Position numbers and translations under genes: made by a program
From: Lateolabrax maculatus
Lineage: Eukaryota; Chordata; Actinopteri; Acropomatiformes; Lateolabracidae
DNA length: 64,000 nucleotides
Direction of reading: 5' to 3'
Assembly (NCBI GenBank): GCA_031216445.1
Contig: CM062207.1
Span: forward strand, 1,709,501-1,773,500
Notes under the pieces: model-generated
The model's input: the letters and a program-made list of their open reading frames with translations, nothing else
Database searches by the model: none
Told to the model about the DNA's origin: nothing
Shown here: positions 21,780-32,724 of the stretch, in pieces
How positions within the stretch are numbered: the first letter of the stretch is position 1
Layout of the letters: every line of letters starts with the position of its first letter

Positions 21780-24593
21780 TCAGTCAGTTGTCAGCGGCCT
21801 GTAAAAAACACAGGATACACAAAAACTAAGAATTTCTCACAAAAGGGAAAAATGGATGGTGCTGAACAAGATTACATTTTAAATTCACTGTCAGCAGCAG
21901 CATGTATGAAAACAGTAGGCCAACAGGTCAACCGACAGTGACAGGTGAAACTGCAATGCTACAGGCTGTTGTCATTATTTATGGGAATATAGCTGTTAAT
22001 GTTCATCTCTGCTTAAACCTCCAAATAACTGAGTGTATTTCCCCAAGCTCAATGAACTCAGTGTAAAACTTCTTCTAGTGGTTATCGTTATGCTATCCTT
22101 GTGGTTGTAATTTGGTTGAGTTCAAGTACATAAACTGTAATATTAGAGGAAAGAGATTTTGGATCTGAGTCTTACCTATAGTAGACTGAAGAATAGACAC
22201 TCTCATCTAGGACACGTGGCTTGGTTCCTGCTCTGGACAAGTCTGGCTCTGTTGAGGAAACAAACAAAATATTCAAATTTTCATTATATTCCAACTTTTT
22301 ATGTAGCATGTTTGTAATTTGATGCTGATCCCTGGTTTATAAGATAATGTGAGGGGAAAATGATGAACATATACAGCTGCAAACCCTTTTAAACTGTGTT
22401 CATGTTGAATAATTCTTTATTTTACTCCCCCTTTGTACTGTCAGTCTTTGCTTTTCTCATGTGGTTTATAACTGGGAGGATGAAATTATCACAAGCACAT
22501 AATAGTACTTCAAATAACAATAACAGTGTTCTGCAGACAGGTATCTGAAATTATTTCCTTAATGTAGATCAAGTGGGTCTAAAACATAACACATTGCAAC
22601 AGTAATGTGACACTTATTCACAACCACTACATAAGAGAAGGTTGCTGTTGTAGGATTTATACTCTAGGGATCACACATGTCTGTACCAAATTTCATAGGA
22701 ATCCAGCACTTGTAAAGATATTTCACTCTGGGCCAAACAGTTCAACAATCACTGAGTGACTGAAATTGCCCAGTCCCAAGAGTCATGTCCAGTCTGGCTG
22801 AAAACTGTCAGGAAACAAGTGCCTGCTGTACCTCTGTGTTTCCTACAGGGAAGTAGTCCCATTACCAGCAGCAGAGCCACCAGTAAAACAATCCACAGCA
22901 GGGAGAGGAGATTAGGGGAGTAAGTGGGGGAAGGATGAGTCTCTTCATGGGGTGCTGGAAAAAAGATATTAAACATGCTTTCATCATCCATTTTGAACCT
23001 GAACAAAACATGCACAGATACAAAAGAAAAAGGAATTCACCTTTACTTGGTTTTAAAACAGCCAGCCAGCTCTCTGGGGATTCTCCAGCTCCAGAGATTC
23101 TGCACTTGTAGAGTCCTTCATTAGACTTTGAGACATTTTGGATGGTCATGTTGCCTTCATACCAGGTCCCGAGATGGAAATCATCTTTGTAGAAATCTGC
23201 AATATGTTTTGATTGCGTTTTCTCATTTCTACAATGAAGAACCACATCATATCCCTCCACCACAGGACGGGCTGGGGTTTCCAGAATCACAGAACCAGCT
23301 GAACAATGTGGAAAAAAGATATGTTCTGTTAAAAATGTATTCTATAAATGTTTACTAAAAAACATCAGTCATGTTCTATGCATATTAAAAGTTTTAAATA
23401 CTAGTTTTTGGAGAAAGTTAACCTTGAATTGTTCGCTCCTGAGTCCTTTCAAAATCAAGCCTAGTTTCTGATCAGTTGTTTGACAAGTAATTTGATGATT
23501 TGATGGGTGACATGATGCCGGATTAACGATCTGGCTCTCAGACAATCGGATGGATTTCGAATCAGAAATTTCTGTTTGCTGTCTTGTTCTATGGTCTAAT
23601 TGGGACAAACATCACACTTTGAAACTATGCTTTATGAATCATAAACACTTACAATTGTTTGCCTGTCAAACAAAGTTAGCAGTGAAGATGGAAATAAAAA
23701 ATGTCAAGCACGAGTCTAATTCTTTATGCTTTATACTGTCCAAAATGCTATGTTCAGCATACAATTACTGCGTCAAATAAACTGAAAACTCTTGATTTAT
23801 TTGCTAACTTACCAGTGACAGTGATGTTGACAGCACCACTTGTTTTTCCCTCTGCATCTTCACACCAGTATTCTCCACTGTGTTTTTTAAAGGCAGGATA
23901 AATGGTGCAGGAGGATGCTGATGAGTTCCAGTTGTAAGAATTTGTTGGAATTATTCTGTTGAGCTTCCTCATCACCCTCCATTCAGTCAAGTCACTGAAC
24001 TCTTCACAACTTACACTGACAGTCTCATATTCAAAGAACTGCAGTCTGTCTGGAAAAATACGAGGAAAAGCTGCAACTGAGACGATAAAAAAGATAATTA
24101 TCAAGAATGTCACATGGCCATGCACAAACTTAATTTTTGGGATTTTAGGCAGACAGTTTATTAATGAAGTTCAACTTACCAGCTTTCTGAGCAAAGTAAC
24201 TGTGGCCAACATATGCAACAAGCAGGACCAACACATCCACCACTGGAGAGACAAGTGAACAGAGCTGTTTATCAAATATCCTCTAGTTTGTCATGTGGAT
24301 TATACATGTCCTGGTCTTTATAGAGCTATTTCTGACACATCAAAAGTAGATTTTCTTGGCATTTTCTTGTGTGAGAACATGTGATTTCACATTTGTTTTA
24401 TTTTTATTGTGTTTGTGTGGACCCCAGTCAGATTAATGACCACTTTGTGGAAGGTAATGGGGATCCAAATAAAAAAAAATAAGAATAAATATAGTGCCTA
24501 GACATTTGTCTGCTGGCTGAAAATACTGTTTAGTAATAAAATGATACAAAGACTCTACTCACACATTCTGATGCTGAGAGCTGTGACGTCCAT
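21780..24593 (-). CDS. Fc receptor-like, two Ig domains, TM, ITIM-like tail
   Basis: Seven exons on the minus strand: 24593-24563, 24242-24180 (together the signal peptide, MDVTALSIRMLVDVLVLLVA), 24076-23813 (D1), 23298-23041 (D2), 22954-22832 (TM), 22248-22176 and 21798-21780 (tail). The sum is 831 nt (276 aa). D1 begins FPRIFPDRLQFFEYETVSVS and closes HSGEYWCED. D2 begins SVILETPARPVVEGYDVVLH and closes NEGLYKC. The TM exon has LLSLLWIVLLVALLLVMGLL. The tail contains SVYSSV, which fits the ITIM pattern (S/I/V/L-x-Y-x-x-I/V/L), soon before the end, PLTTD. The split signal peptide (short first exon ending phase 1) is the rule in this family. The protein should be an inhibitory-type leukocyte surface receptor; its ligand is unknown. 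Confidence 0.85.
24405..24485. repeat. retroposon 3' tail
   Basis: GTGTGGACCCCAGTCAGATT through TAATGGGGATCCAAATAAAA matches the common 3' end of fish LINE/SINE copies. It lies in the intron between the two signal-peptide exons of the FCRL gene. Confidence 0.6.
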
Positions 24594-27252
24594 GGTGTCT
24601 TGCTGCTGACTGTCGCGGCATCAGACTGAACTCAGACATGATGTAGGTCAGAACTTCCTCTTCCTGTATTTTTGGTGTTGCTATCTCACTGAGACAAAAA
24701 TGCTAAAGTGGAGATAATAATCTCACTGGTTTGATTCCAAGTGTCAGTCCCTGCCTTCCTCAGAGTCAAAGTCAGCAGTAATATTTTAATAAAACATGAA
24801 AGTGCACCAACATTGACTGCTTTATGGAGAGCCTCCTTTTTCTAGTTTTAAATATTGCTGGTTTAGTACATGCTAGATGGGGACATGAGGCCTGCATTTG
24901 TCAAGCATTAAGGTTTCCAAAATCTTGAAGATAGATCATTTGTAATTTGCTGCCATACTCGCAGTACAAAAACTCCAAAGACAACGTACATATATATATA
25001 TATATATGCATATGTCTGTAATTTCCTTCCATACATGTAAACAGCATGTTCAAGACTGTCCTTCCTCTGTTTATCTGAAAGCAGTCCCACTCTGCCCTCT
25101 GCAGTCATTCAGCCATTTTCACTTCTGAGCTGCTAAAGATGATCAAGATACGACCTCTTCACTGCTCAGTTTTTATTAACTCAGCGGACTTCGGACAGGT
25201 GTAATAAGCAGCTTGTGATAAGCACAACAAGGCCACACTAAACTCCTGACTTAGAAGATGTTCAGAAACATGAATCATTTAGAATAGTTGCCAGCTTCTC
25301 CAAACTGGTGACACTGGTGATAAGTACCTCATACAACCCCACACAAAAATCCAAACTATTCATTTAAGCCGTCTACATTTTGAAATGCAGTGTACATGTG
25401 AAATTATTTGAATCTACATTAGAGCACCCAGGAGATTTTGGTCGAGAGCTCCGCTGTTAAATACTTGAACAACATGAAAACTGCTAAATCTCTCAGCTGC
25501 AACATAGATAAGGAATGGGAATGACATCCCAGCGGACGAAATCATTGTTTAATGGTTGGGATGTTGACTGACAAAATGTGCTTGATTGGTTAATTTGATG
25601 TTTAAAACGCTTGATCACAGAAAAAGTTGTTTAGTCTCGATTAGTCTATACTCTTATACAGACAATTCACAATATAGTTGTTATTTACATATTTTATTTG
25701 TTCTTCATTGTTTCTGTTTTCACACAACTGAACATGTATGATGTAGTTATTAAATCACGGCCCATAAACGAGTTAAACAGCATTCATTCAAAACTGTGCT
25801 GAAGTGATAAAATCATGATTTTCTCATCCCAACAGTCATCCAAAAGTCAACATAAATCCAGATTAATGACGACAGCCGTGTTGTGTATTCAGCTTTTTAT
25901 CAGCAGGTGATATTTCAGCTAAATTGGGTCAATCCAGTTTTACTTATACAGCCACATACAGTTTGGTACATAGCAAGTCTATTGATTATTTTAGATCTGT
26001 CTTGGGGTGGGGGAGTATTTCCTGTTTTGGCTTTCACTTCTTCTACAGATCTCTTTTCATTTTGACCCTGAACTTGTTGAGATCTCAACAAACTACAGGT
26101 AACCTTAATTACTGTACTCATTACATTTCGGTTTACCTTGCATCCTTTACCTTAGTAATTTATGTTTTGTAATGGAGTTGTACAATACATAGGTTTTAGA
26201 CACAATATTATTTTAGACAGTTGCAGCATTACATTTTAGTATTATAACTCCTAAGTTATAATGTATTATTATACACACAAGTATTAATATTATTATTTAT
26301 AAAAGTAAAGATATTTCATGTTATATATGTTATGCATGAACAAATGTATAATGTGTAATTTCTGTATCAATCTTCTAAAACACGTCATCAGTTCAAAATC
26401 ATGAAGTATCAAGCTGATAAAACAATGGTACGTAATTTTTTTTTTGGCTGTCAAATAAGAGGGCTGGGGTTTTTCACTTCAGCCCTACATGTTGGGAACT
26501 ATACAAGGGAAATATTGCATTTAAAAAAAGACCAGCATGACGTAAAAAATACATAAAGAAAATCTAATGGTAGAGGTGTTCTGAATTGGTCGCCTCATCG
26601 TGTCAGACTGAACAACACTAACTAACTCATACTGAATATCAACCTAAATGTTCAATTGTGTGATTGGACATGTTTGACATTCATAACTCATATATTACAT
26701 TTATATTCTTTTTAAACAATTTACTTTTTTTATATTAATAGTCAAACTTGAACTTGTGTTCTTGTCAAACTACATGGTAAGCTGTATTGTAGTAAATTTT
26801 GGCTAAAACTACTTTAGTATGTGTAATTTTAGCTATAGTAGATGATCTTGAGATCAGAAGAAACTAAAACATTTAAAAATGAATCAATACTTTTTATTGG
26901 TACAAGCAAACAATTCACACGGCACCACAAACACCATCACCATCATCGGTGACCCAGAAAGGCCTTACATGTTGAAACTAAGCCACCATAAGTGACAACT
27001 AAAATCAAAAAGGTAAACACAACATAACAGTTAATAAATGATTTACAACACATTATAATTCAGCTCAAGAGTTCCCAGCTGATTTCTTATACACACATTC
27101 AGTTAATATTATAGAAAATATTAATTGTGTTCAAACACTGAAATTTAAAATATTGAAAAACGTGCAGGCAGTAAAGTGAAATTCAGTTGATTGTAATCAT
27201 TACTGTACAGCTTTACTGTCACACACAGACTGTGTACAGAGCGGCCGTCAGA
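24594..27252. other. intergenic interval
   Basis: No supportable gene. It holds a small (TA)n at 24988-25007 and otherwise AT-rich unique-looking DNA. The first few hundred bases to the right of 24593 should contain the promoter of the minus-strand FCRL gene. Confidence 0.5.
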
Positions 27253-30200
27253 TCAGAAACCATGCTCAGTGGTGACATCAGCATACTCGTCCTCCAGTCT
27301 GTTACACTGTGCCATCTCCATGACTACGGCTGGTGTTTTTGCTGTGGGTGAAGTAAAGAAGTTTAAAACTTTAGGTCAAGTTTGAAGTGAAAGGCGTATT
27401 GCTGCCCTCCACAGGTCATACGTAGAATTAGACTGATAAACCGAAACTCAGTCCAGTGCAATAGACAAAATTTATTTATTTTGCCAATCATCCATGCCCA
27501 GTATGTCTAGTTAGAAGTATGCTTCAGTGTTGGCTGTATCGAGGGGGAAAAACCTGCCAATGCTAGCTTTTTTGTTCCTTGATTTATTTCAATTCCATAA
27601 TGCAATTCCACATATATTTACTTACTGTTGGAGGCACTCTTTGTCTGGACATAAAGTACAATCAAAGTCTTTTGTTTAGTTTCCTAACCCCCAAAGTGCA
27701 GAGTGAATTGTTATGTTCAGTGGTGAAGACCGATTCCCCATTCAATAAAATGTTGAATCTGCAACTGAGAAATCCTTATCAGGTTCTTGGAGCCATCAGT
27801 GGAAATCTGTACATCATTTGTCAATTTTTCTTTGATTAGTGAATGGAAATAATGTCATTTTAAGCTTTTGCAGAAGTAAATTGTAGTTTCACGCAGGAAG
27901 TAGGGTTACTTTCTTTTCCATAATTCCATGAAATGTGAGTCAGGAGTTAAAAAACAAATGATCCAAATATTAATAAGATTAGGAATTTTGTGTTAAATCT
28001 GATAACCATTATCTTGTAACTAGGTCAAGTGTCAGGGCGGGATTTAAAGATGTAGCTGTGATACTTAAAATTAGGGTCAGGGACAAAGGAATGTATTGCG
28101 TTTATATTAGGGTCTTTGCGAGTAGTACTAGTGTGTATGTGTGTGCTTGCTACCTGTCTTCCTGCAGCAGAAGATGGACAGCATCAGGACAGTAGAGATG
28201 CAGTATGGACTGATGACCACGAGATGGCAGAGCAATCTAACCAGAGGAGGAGCAGAGATGAGGACTGAGGTGTTGGGGGAAGGAGCTGTGGAGAGCCCAT
28301 ACAAATACTTTAATTAGGCAAATCAACAGTTTTGTTGTTTGTTGATGTTTTTGTTTGTTTTAGTTGAATTTAATGAGAAGAATTTCATTAGATGTAGATT
28401 CGATGCAACAGTCTCAGTACTCAGTAATATTCCAGGGCATCCAGGAGGACTGATGACATTTGGAGGGAGTTCGACTTCTGTGGTTACATATCCTAGATTT
28501 TTAAGGCTGTGTCTGATATTTTTGGATTAAATGTGTAATGTTCACGTACAGAAACCAATAGTTAAATGAATAAGTAAAATGTGAAATTATTTTTTTCAAA
28601 ATACTCTAAATATTGAGTTTGGTTCGGAGTGGACCAAAGTTTCCGAGGTAGTGGGGTCCTGTTTGGGACTCATGACCTTCTTATTTCTGAAATCCTGATT
28701 AAGAGCCTAGAAACAATTAAGGACCAAGTCATTTAATTGACTTAAAGGGCCAGTTCAACCAAAACAACACTTTCTGAAGTATCTGGAGTTGTATCTGGCA
28801 GTGCTGATATCTTGTTGTTGAGATACAGTATCCGCCTTTGAGATTTCAATGTCCAACTCGACACAATTTTGACTGTGCAGATTTTTTAAATGTAATTTTC
28901 CAATGCTTTTATTAATTAACTACCATTTACCTCCATTGTATTAGGATATTGACAGATATCTGTGAGTGCCCTCACCTCTGACACTCAGCATGCTCGATGG
29001 CGATGTAGTCTGACCAGCAGAACACCAGTAGAAACCTTCATCAGACTGTTGGACATTACTGATGGTAAACTCTCCTTCAGGTGCATCTCTAATTGGAGTA
29101 CTATGTCTGCCAAATTTGAAGAAGTGAACCGGGATGGCGGAACCATTTCTGTTCCTGCAGCGCAGAGTGATGTCACTTCCTGCCGTCACAGGAAGTGCAG
29201 GGATCTCCATGATAAAAGGACGATCTGAACAACACAGGGAACAAGTACATAAACAGAGCCAAATAATGTTCAGATGGAAGTTCAGAAGTGAAATCCGTTC
29301 ATGTGTTGTTTTGACTATAGGTAGTACCAATAAGCCCAGAAGTGATCTAACTCATCAAAGCACATTTAAGCACATCTATTAGCATTTTTTGGCCACTTTG
29401 GGCAGCAGAACAAGCTTTAAATAAAACTGATGTATTATCACCTTATAATCTTGTGGCAAATGTGTTGCTCAATTATGTACACATCCAGCAGACAATAAGC
29501 AACATAAGCTTTAATTTTATATCATGTGTCCCATTTTAGCTCTGGTTTGGTCTCCACCAACTCCCTAGGGAAATATCTTGCTCTTTAGCTGCTAAATGCT
29601 TTGCTATGTTCACCGGCTAGTCACTGAATTTGTCGTTTAATGCTGGGCAGGTAGCGTACAGGGGGTTTCTGAGCTTTGTTGCTGAAAACAGCTGCCTGCT
29701 GCTTGAAATTAAGGTGATGAGACTGAACCAAAACAGGAAATGGCATGAAACCAAAACAATGAGCTGAAATATGCTAAAATGTTTCATAGAGATGAGGGGA
29801 ACTGCAGAGCTGGGTTGATAATTATCTGTGGATTCAACCCCATACACAATACACAGAGTCCTTTGATCAATTAATATAAAAATATTGATTAATGCAGCAT
29901 TAAAAATCCACGCAGTTACAACATCTACTCAAGGAATAGCCCTCAGAGGCCAACAGAATCACAAACCAGTCTAGATCTCTGACTGAACATTGCCGTTCCC
30001 AACTTTCCCATAAGCAACAAGTTGCCAGATTTTCCATGTAGACCCAAACAATATGAACACAAACACCAGACATGCTGAACCAGCATACAGTAGCTTTTCT
30101 ACCTGAAACAGTGATGACGACTTTGATGCTCCTCTGTTCACTCCAGTTTTCACACCAGTAAACACCTCGATCTGTTAATGGAGAGAGATCTGAGATGATG

Positions 30201-32057
30201 CAGGAGGAACCATTGAGTCTCCCAAAGCCTTCAGTTCCACACGTCTCTGTTTGTACTACTGATATCCTCTTCAGCTTCCATCCAGAAGAGCTCTCCTCTT
30301 CCTCACAACTCACACGGACAGACTCTCCTGTAAAAAACTGCTGGCGGTTCGGACTGACATTCAGAGAGACTAGAGAAAAGACAGGCAGAGCAAAGTAAGA
30401 TAGACGGTAGCTGAGCAGAACAATGCAATTTGTATTTGTGTCAGTGATTAATTTTTTTCCTGGATATTTCACTCTCAGCTGCTTACTTGCAGAAACAGTC
30501 AATCCAAACAGAAACAGCACAGCCAGGCCTGCAGAACAAGTTACAAAGTAAAGGTTATCAGATTTAACACAAAATTTCAGGTTTAAGTTAACTTCCTCAC
30601 ATTTCACTAACATCGTTTTTATACATAGTGATAATCAAATCATGACTTAATAAAAGTAAAAGATGGATACCACATAATCCCCTTACAATGATGATAGTAA
30701 TGACTTATTGTCCTTAATCGTATTAGTATTTGGAGAATTTGTTTTTTAACTTCTCTGACTCATATTTCATGGACATCTGGAGAAAATAATGAACCTTACT
30801 TCCTGTGTGAAACTACCATTTACTTCTGCAAAAGAGTTTCACACTAGTACGCTTGATACTGCTGTTTGTATACTGTTATATACATGAATAATCTGATCTG
30901 AGACAGAATGAAAAAGAGACTCAGAAGGAGGTTAGAATTTGTCCTCTCCTGATCTCATTTCCTGAACTTTGGAGTTTGTCTGTTTTTTTGATTGTTACTT
31001 TTATACTTCAAATATTGCAAATACAATGTAAATATATGAAAAGGTTATTGAAAAGAGCTGGCTTTCCCTATGGATATGTGGAGTCCCTCAAGGTTCAATC
31101 CTGGGGCCTACCATTGTTTATCATAGCAATGCAGACACCCAGATTTACTCAGCGGTCACCAAATGATAACCATATTAATGCTCAGAGCAAGTAAATAGCT
31201 GGATGCAACAACATTTCCTTTACTTAAATTAACACAAGACAGGAATTGCCGTTTTTGGCAACTAGGGGGAAAGACTTAAAGTTATTGCTTTGTTTGATTA
31301 CAGAACTATGAAAACAAAAGCTAGAAAGTTATGTGTCAAATGTGGTGCTTTAAATCTGAGCTTCAGGTGCCACGTTAAGGCAATTACTAAATTTACATTT
31401 TATCATCTATAAAAACAGAATTAGAGGTCTCATGTCCAGGCAAGACTGAGAGAAACATTTATATCTCCAGCAGAATGGACTATTGTTATGGTCTCATGAC
31501 TGGTCTTCCCAAAAAGGCCATGAAACAACTGCAAAAAACTAAGGATCAAGACTCAAGAAACAAAAGAACTGAGAACTGGCTTCCAGTCAGTTACAGAATA
31601 GACTTTTTAATTGCCGCTGTTGGTTTATGAATCACTTAAAATACATTACAACTTTAGCCACTTTGAAATTAAATTAAAAGCACAGTTGTTCTTAATATCT
31701 CTAGTGAATTTTTATTTTCTTTTATTGAATTTGAGGTAACTTATCAAAACATTTCAAGATTCCTATGCACGTTAATTGAATCAGTGTTTCTTCAGGGTTG
31801 CTTCATCAGGGTTACATCCTGTGTAATTACACTTCAGTTTTTCTGGTCCTTGTCTCTGCACCTCAAATACTCAAAAGTGAACTTCTGTTGTTTTTAAAGC
31901 CTACGTTTTTGCAACTATTGTAAATGTGTGTTTTCTTATGTGTGCAGACACTTAAGTGTGTGTGCTGGAGCTGTAATATTTAAATATATTGATTTAAAAT
32001 TTGTAGGAGCTCTGTGTTTCACTCACCGAGGAGAAGAGGGACTGATGCAGCCTTCAT
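27253..32057 (-). CDS. Fc receptor-like, two Ig domains, TM, tyrosine tail
   Basis: Six exons: 32057-32027 and 30528-30487 (signal peptide, MKAASVPLLLGLAVLFLFGL), 30369-30103 (D1), 29224-28976 (D2), 28285-28154 (TM), 27341-27253 (tail). The sum is 810 nt (269 aa), all phase 1. D1 has NRQQFFTGESVRVSC and RGVYWCEN. D2 has IMEIPALPVTAGSDITLRC and DEGFYWC. The TM exon reads VRLLCHLVVISPYCISTVLM, with an arginine and a histidine at its outer edge. The tail has DEYADV followed by a short end (TTEHGF). The YxxV part fits an ITIM core, but the -2 residue is acidic, so the inhibitory role is uncertain. The first intron is about 1.5 kb and contains a LINE relic. It is tandem to, and closest in TM sequence to, the broken copy at 32725-35589. 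Confidence 0.85.
29535..29820. repeat. dispersed repeat family, copy 2
   Basis: Matches the 9838-10030 copy along its length (TTTAGCTCTGGTTTGGTCTC, AACTCCCTAGGG, GCTGAAAACAGCTGCCTGCT). It sits in the intron between D1 and D2 of the FCRL gene. Confidence 0.65.
31040..31700 (+). mobile_element. LINE reverse-transcriptase relic (L2/CR1-like)
   Basis: At 31077 the plus strand reads CGVPQGSILGPT, the conserved RT motif before the active site, followed by a degraded DTQIY segment. Near 31462 it reads SRMDYCYGLMTGLPKKAMKQ and then the NWLPVSYRIDF-type segment near 31574. Frames are shifted and the YxDD core is lost, so it is inactive. These motifs are typical of L2/Rex1/CR1-type elements; the exact clade is not resolvable. 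It lies in the first intron of the FCRL gene, in antisense. Confidence 0.75.
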
Positions 32058-32724
32058 TCTGTCAGGATGTAGAGTGATCATGTCACACCAATGACGAAGA
32101 TATGCTTTCTTCATACAGTGTCAAACCACAGGTTCTGCATTCTTAAAACAGGTTAAACTAATAATATTCTTGCTTAAATGTCTGCTATCTCGGCATTTGT
32201 GTCTTTGGTATCACACAGGATGACCACATCTACTGACTTGCAGACACACACATATGTTCTTGCTGCAGTTTGGGGTTTGTTGCTTGTGATTTAAAATATT
32301 CACAGTGCATCATCTTGTGTGATGGTTTTGCCCGACAACATGGTGCTTTTCACATGACAGGCCTCAGATGTACTATACTTAGGTATAATTTTGAGGTACT
32401 TTTACTATACATTACTAAAAATATGTTAATACAGAATGTGGAAGGGTTAGGCCAAGCCTCAAAATAAATTTCTTGGTTGGATTATTTTTTATTTTCATAC
32501 ATAGTGCAAAGGATTTTAACCAACTCTTAGCAAACCTGCTTGCAAACCATGTGAACTACTCACCTCTAGTGGTGTCACATCATACTACCCCAGTCTGACG
32601 TGTAAGTTGAGGTTGTCATCATGAATGCATTCACACAAGTGGAATATAGGAATACAGAATACAGGAAGTACTGGCATCCCACTTTATCTCCATCACCACA
32701 GTCACAGAGAATGATTTGACTCAC
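32058..32724. other. spacer between two FCRL copies
   Basis: No exon convincingly identified. A cytoplasmic-tail exon for the upstream damaged copy would be expected here and was not found. AATAAA-like text on the minus strand occurs near 32490. Confidence 0.4.

Noticed and set aside
32480..32700. Candidate tail exon for the damaged FCRL copy (frame after a GATGCCAG acceptor-like site).
   Set aside because: No polypyrimidine tract, no tyrosine motif, and no similarity to the tails of the other FCRL copies.
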